Of a stretch of 8,373 nucleotides of DNA, positions 7,202 to 8,373 are shown in pieces (within the stretch, counting starts at the first letter, position 1; each line of letters begins with the position of its first letter). Made by a program: the position numbers and the translations under genes. Source of the DNA: Pseudomonadota bacterium (GTDB taxonomy: Bacteria; Pseudomonadota; Gammaproteobacteria; Burkholderiales; Rhodocyclaceae); the NCBI GenBank assembly GCA_009778425.1, contig WRJU01000175.1, positions 1 through 8,373 on the forward strand. Reading direction: 5' to 3'. Under the pieces are notes generated by a model. That model saw only the letters and a program-made list of their open reading frames with translations, did no database searches and had not been told where the DNA came from.

Positions 7202-8373
7202 ATGTGCGGCATCGTTGTTGCTATCGCCACCCGTAATATCATCCCCGTGCTCATCGAGGGATTGAGCAGGCTCGAATATCGTGGTTACGATTCTGCCGGG
7301 CTGGCCGTGCTCGGTGATGAGGGTGAAGATTCCGGCAAGCTCATCCGCTTGCGGGCTTGTGGCCGTGTCGCCGAACTGGCGGCGCGGGTCGAGTCGAGCA
7401 GCCTGTCGGCTTGCCTCGGCATTGCCCATACGCGCTGGGCGACGCACGGCGCGCCGTCGGAGCGCAATGCCCATCCACATCTGTCGGCGGGGGTGGCCGT
7501 GGTGCATAACGGCATCATCGAAAATTACGAGTCGATCCGGGCCGGTTTGCAGGCACATGGCTATGTGTTTGCCTCCGATACCGACACCGAGGCCATCGCC
7601 CATCTGATCCATTACAAACGGCAAACCGCGCCCGACCTGTTTGAAGCAGTGCGTCTGGCGGTCAGCGAGTTGGAAGGCGCTTACGCGATTGGCGTGATCG
7701 GGGACTCCGATCCTGCGCGGGCGGTCGTGGCGCGGCACGGCGCGCCCCTGCTGTTGGGTATCGGCGAAGATGGCATGTACGCAGCTTCCGATGTCGCGGC
7801 GCTGCTCCAGGTGACGCGCAAGGTGATTTACCTGGAAGAAGGCGACATTGCCGAGCTTACCCGCGAGTCCGCCCGCATCGTGCGCGCGGGAGGCGAGCCA
7901 GTGGAACGTCAGGCGCATCTTTCCGGCCTCGTGCCAGAAGCCTTGGAATTGGGTCCATACCGCCATTTCATGCAGAAGGAAATCTTCGAGCAGCCGCAGG
8001 CGATTTCGAATACGCTGGGGCTGGTCTTGGGGAGCCATTCGGTTCCGGAGGGGATTTTTGGCGCGCAGGCGGGAGATGTGTTTGCCGGGGTGCGCCGGGT
8101 ACAGATTCTGGCTTGCGGAACCAGCTATCACGCCGGGCTGGTGGCGCGTTACTGGCTGGAATCGCTTGCGGGGCTGCCCGTTTCGGTAGAAATTGCCAGC
8201 GAATACCGTTACCGCAAGCCGGTAGCCGACCCTGCCACGTTGGTGGTGGCGGTATCCCAGTCGGGCGAGACGGCCGATACGCTGGCCGCGCTTAAATACA
8301 CGCGCGAACTGGGGATGGAACGCACATTGGCAATCTGCAACGTGCCGGAGTCCTCCATCGTGCGCGAAGCGGC
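7202..8373 (+). CDS. glmS: Glutamine--fructose-6-phosphate aminotransferase, N-terminal two-thirds (cut by window edge)
   Basis: GlmS makes glucosamine-6-phosphate from fructose-6-phosphate and glutamine, the entry step of amino-sugar synthesis that feeds GlmU. 390 codons are present out of roughly 610 usual for the family, and the frame is open to the window end. The start MCGIV provides the N-terminal nucleophile Cys2 of the Ntn-type glutaminase after Met removal. The glutaminase domain shows LEYRGYDSAG (24-33), HTRWATHG (76-83), HNGIIENY (102-109) and SDTDTEAI (125-132). The linker MQKEIFEQP (257-265) leads to the first SIS (sugar isomerase) domain with ACGTSYHA (304-311) and SQSGETADT (352-360). 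A GGAGA Shine-Dalgarno at 7190-7194 fixes the ATG at 7202. The 23-base gap to glmU leaves no room for a glmS-type ribozyme. Confidence 0.97.
   Translation, partial: MCGIVVAIATRNIIPVLIEGLSRLEYRGYDSAGLAVLGDEGEDSGKLIRLRACGRVAELAARVESSSLSACLGIAHTRWATHGAPSERNAHPHLSAGVAVVHNGIIENYESIRAGLQAHGYVFASDTDTEAIAHLIHYKRQTAPDLFEAVRLAVSELEGAYAIGVIGDSDPARAVVARHGAPLLLGIGEDGMYAASDVAALLQVTRKVIYLEEGDIAELTRESARIVRAGGEPVERQAHLSGLVPEALELGPYRHFMQKEIFEQPQAISNTLGLVLGSHSVPEGIFGAQAGDVFAGVRRVQILACGTSYHAGLVARYWLESLAGLPVSVEIASEYRYRKPVADPATLVVAVSQSGETADTLAALKYTRELGMERTLAICNVPESSIVREA

Noticed and set aside
7184..8131. Minus-strand open frame of 315 codons opposite glmS
   Set aside because: An antisense shadow of glmS, low-complexity in composition and without a plausible start signal. 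The plus-strand GlmS motifs are unambiguous.

Overview
The window looks like ordinary chromosomal DNA of a Gram-negative proteobacterium, most likely a betaproteobacterium. This is inferred from the lptM-lysA pair, a PBP4-type DacB with a signal peptide, the glmU-glmS pair, and moderately GC-rich codon use. No phage, plasmid, insertion-sequence, CRISPR or RNA genes are visible. The genus cannot be named from the sequence.

Left part (1-2177): the 5' end of argB (arginine biosynthesis) leaves the left edge on the minus strand. It is divergent from a plus-strand lptM-lysA operon: a small outer-membrane lipoprotein linked to LPS export, then diaminopimelate decarboxylase, the last step of lysine synthesis. 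A minus-strand gene of unknown function follows. Its 3' end overlaps the end of lysA by 40 bases and its 5' end lies almost on top of the start of dacB.

Middle (2182-5591): dacB encodes a periplasmic PBP4-family D-Ala-D-Ala carboxypeptidase/endopeptidase. It converges on a minus-strand two-gene operon, ackA-pduL. The 81-base gap between dacB and pduL is almost filled by a 73-bp imperfect palindrome that looks like a dispersed repeat and may act as a two-way terminator. AckA (acetate kinase) and the PduL-type phosphotransacetylase together make an acetyl-CoA / acetyl-phosphate / acetate pathway in which PduL replaces the usual Pta. No microcompartment genes are seen.

Right part (5592-8373): a 225-base divergent regulatory region separates ackA from glmU. 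It carries a plausible ackA promoter and a 7-bp inverted repeat. glmU and glmS (the latter cut by the right edge) form a plus-strand operon for UDP-GlcNAc synthesis. With LysA (which consumes meso-diaminopimelate) and DacB, several genes here touch peptidoglycan metabolism.

Most genes are well-known housekeeping families. The points most worth a second look are the PduL-AckA pairing, the palindrome that abuts the pduL stop codon, the unidentified overlapping gene, and the ackA leader. I found no convincing evidence of an undescribed system.
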